NCBI GenBank assembly: GCA_032095175.1
Contig: DAMCZI010000026.1
Location: forward strand, 12,122-76,121
Reading direction: 5' to 3'
Length of the DNA: 64,000 nt
DNA from: DAMCZI01 sp032095175
Lineage (GTDB): Bacteria; Bacillota; Clostridia; Clostridiales; Caloramatoraceae
The notes below the pieces were generated by a model. It was not told where the DNA came from. It made no database searches and saw only the letters and a program-made list of their open reading frames with translations. Each line of letters opens with the position of its first letter. Positions within the stretch are counted from its first letter, which is position 1. The position numbers and the translations under genes were made by a program. Of the stretch, positions 63,965 to 64,000 are shown piece after piece.

Positions 63965-64000
63965 ATTTTCAAGCATTCCGGAAGTTAATTTTTCAAGCAC

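Overview
The window looks like a low-GC clostridial chromosome, most likely Clostridium or a close relative. The supporting signs are AT-rich DNA, strong GGAGG-type ribosome-binding sites with frequent TTG and GTG starts, canonical TTGACA-17-TATAAT promoters, and gene neighbourhoods typical of the origin-proximal part of Firmicutes genomes: dnaB, pgsA, purA with tRNAs, dnaC/dnaD, murA, and yycJ-htrA-rlmH. All assignments come from reading the sequence; no database search was run.

Layout. (1) 1-1.6 kb: 3' part of dnaB and tRNA-Thr(CGT). (2) 1.7-14.4 kb: accessory and defence-like DNA. It holds a HEAT-repeat protein, a 1519-aa nuclease-STAND-repeat protein of Avs type, a decayed 2-kb stretch with gene scraps and a transposase-derived MITE, then a HEPN gene, a PIN nuclease and an AAA ATPase, and an orphan MazE-like protein. 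(3) 14.7-28.3 kb: small membrane proteins, an ArsR-type regulator with a heterodimeric ABC exporter, pyruvate carboxylase, and two exported transglutaminase-like proteins, one lacking its catalytic residues. (4) 28.4-44.2 kb: conserved core. It holds a DnaA-box cluster, pgsA, purA, a four-tRNA operon, dnaC/dnaD, an M23 peptidase, a subtilisin-like protease, an FmdB-type zinc ribbon, a LysR regulator, murA, malic enzyme, and yycJ-htrA-rlmH. Two interspersed structured repeat families sit between these genes. (5) 44.2-64 kb: accessory region starting exactly at the 3' end of rlmH.

The most interesting feature is region 5. The last codons of rlmH (GGTGAACCGTACCATAAG) recur in the same orientation six more times, at about 48.8, 50.5, 52.0, 53.7, 55.9 and 60.5 kb, plus one partial copy. 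Each full copy lies just 3' of a plus-strand gene and divides the region into 1.5-4.6 kb units carrying acetyltransferases, a second-type CysRS, NUDIX, methyltransferase and similar genes. The 3' end of rlmH is the known insertion site of SCC elements in staphylococci. The array therefore looks like an SCC-like or integron-like cassette system in a clostridium, although no recombinase is visible here. The sites have variable complementary arms around a fixed core, and some arms look swapped between sites, as expected from exchange inside the core.

Other points of note: a transposase gene of the REP-associated Y1 family together with MITEs that still encode the C-terminal helix-turn-helix of a related transposase; a palindromic repeat family with GGTRACAGGC ends; a double-hairpin family whose two loops are complementary; a type I toxin-antitoxin locus; and a leader-peptide attenuator in front of a small HTH gene.
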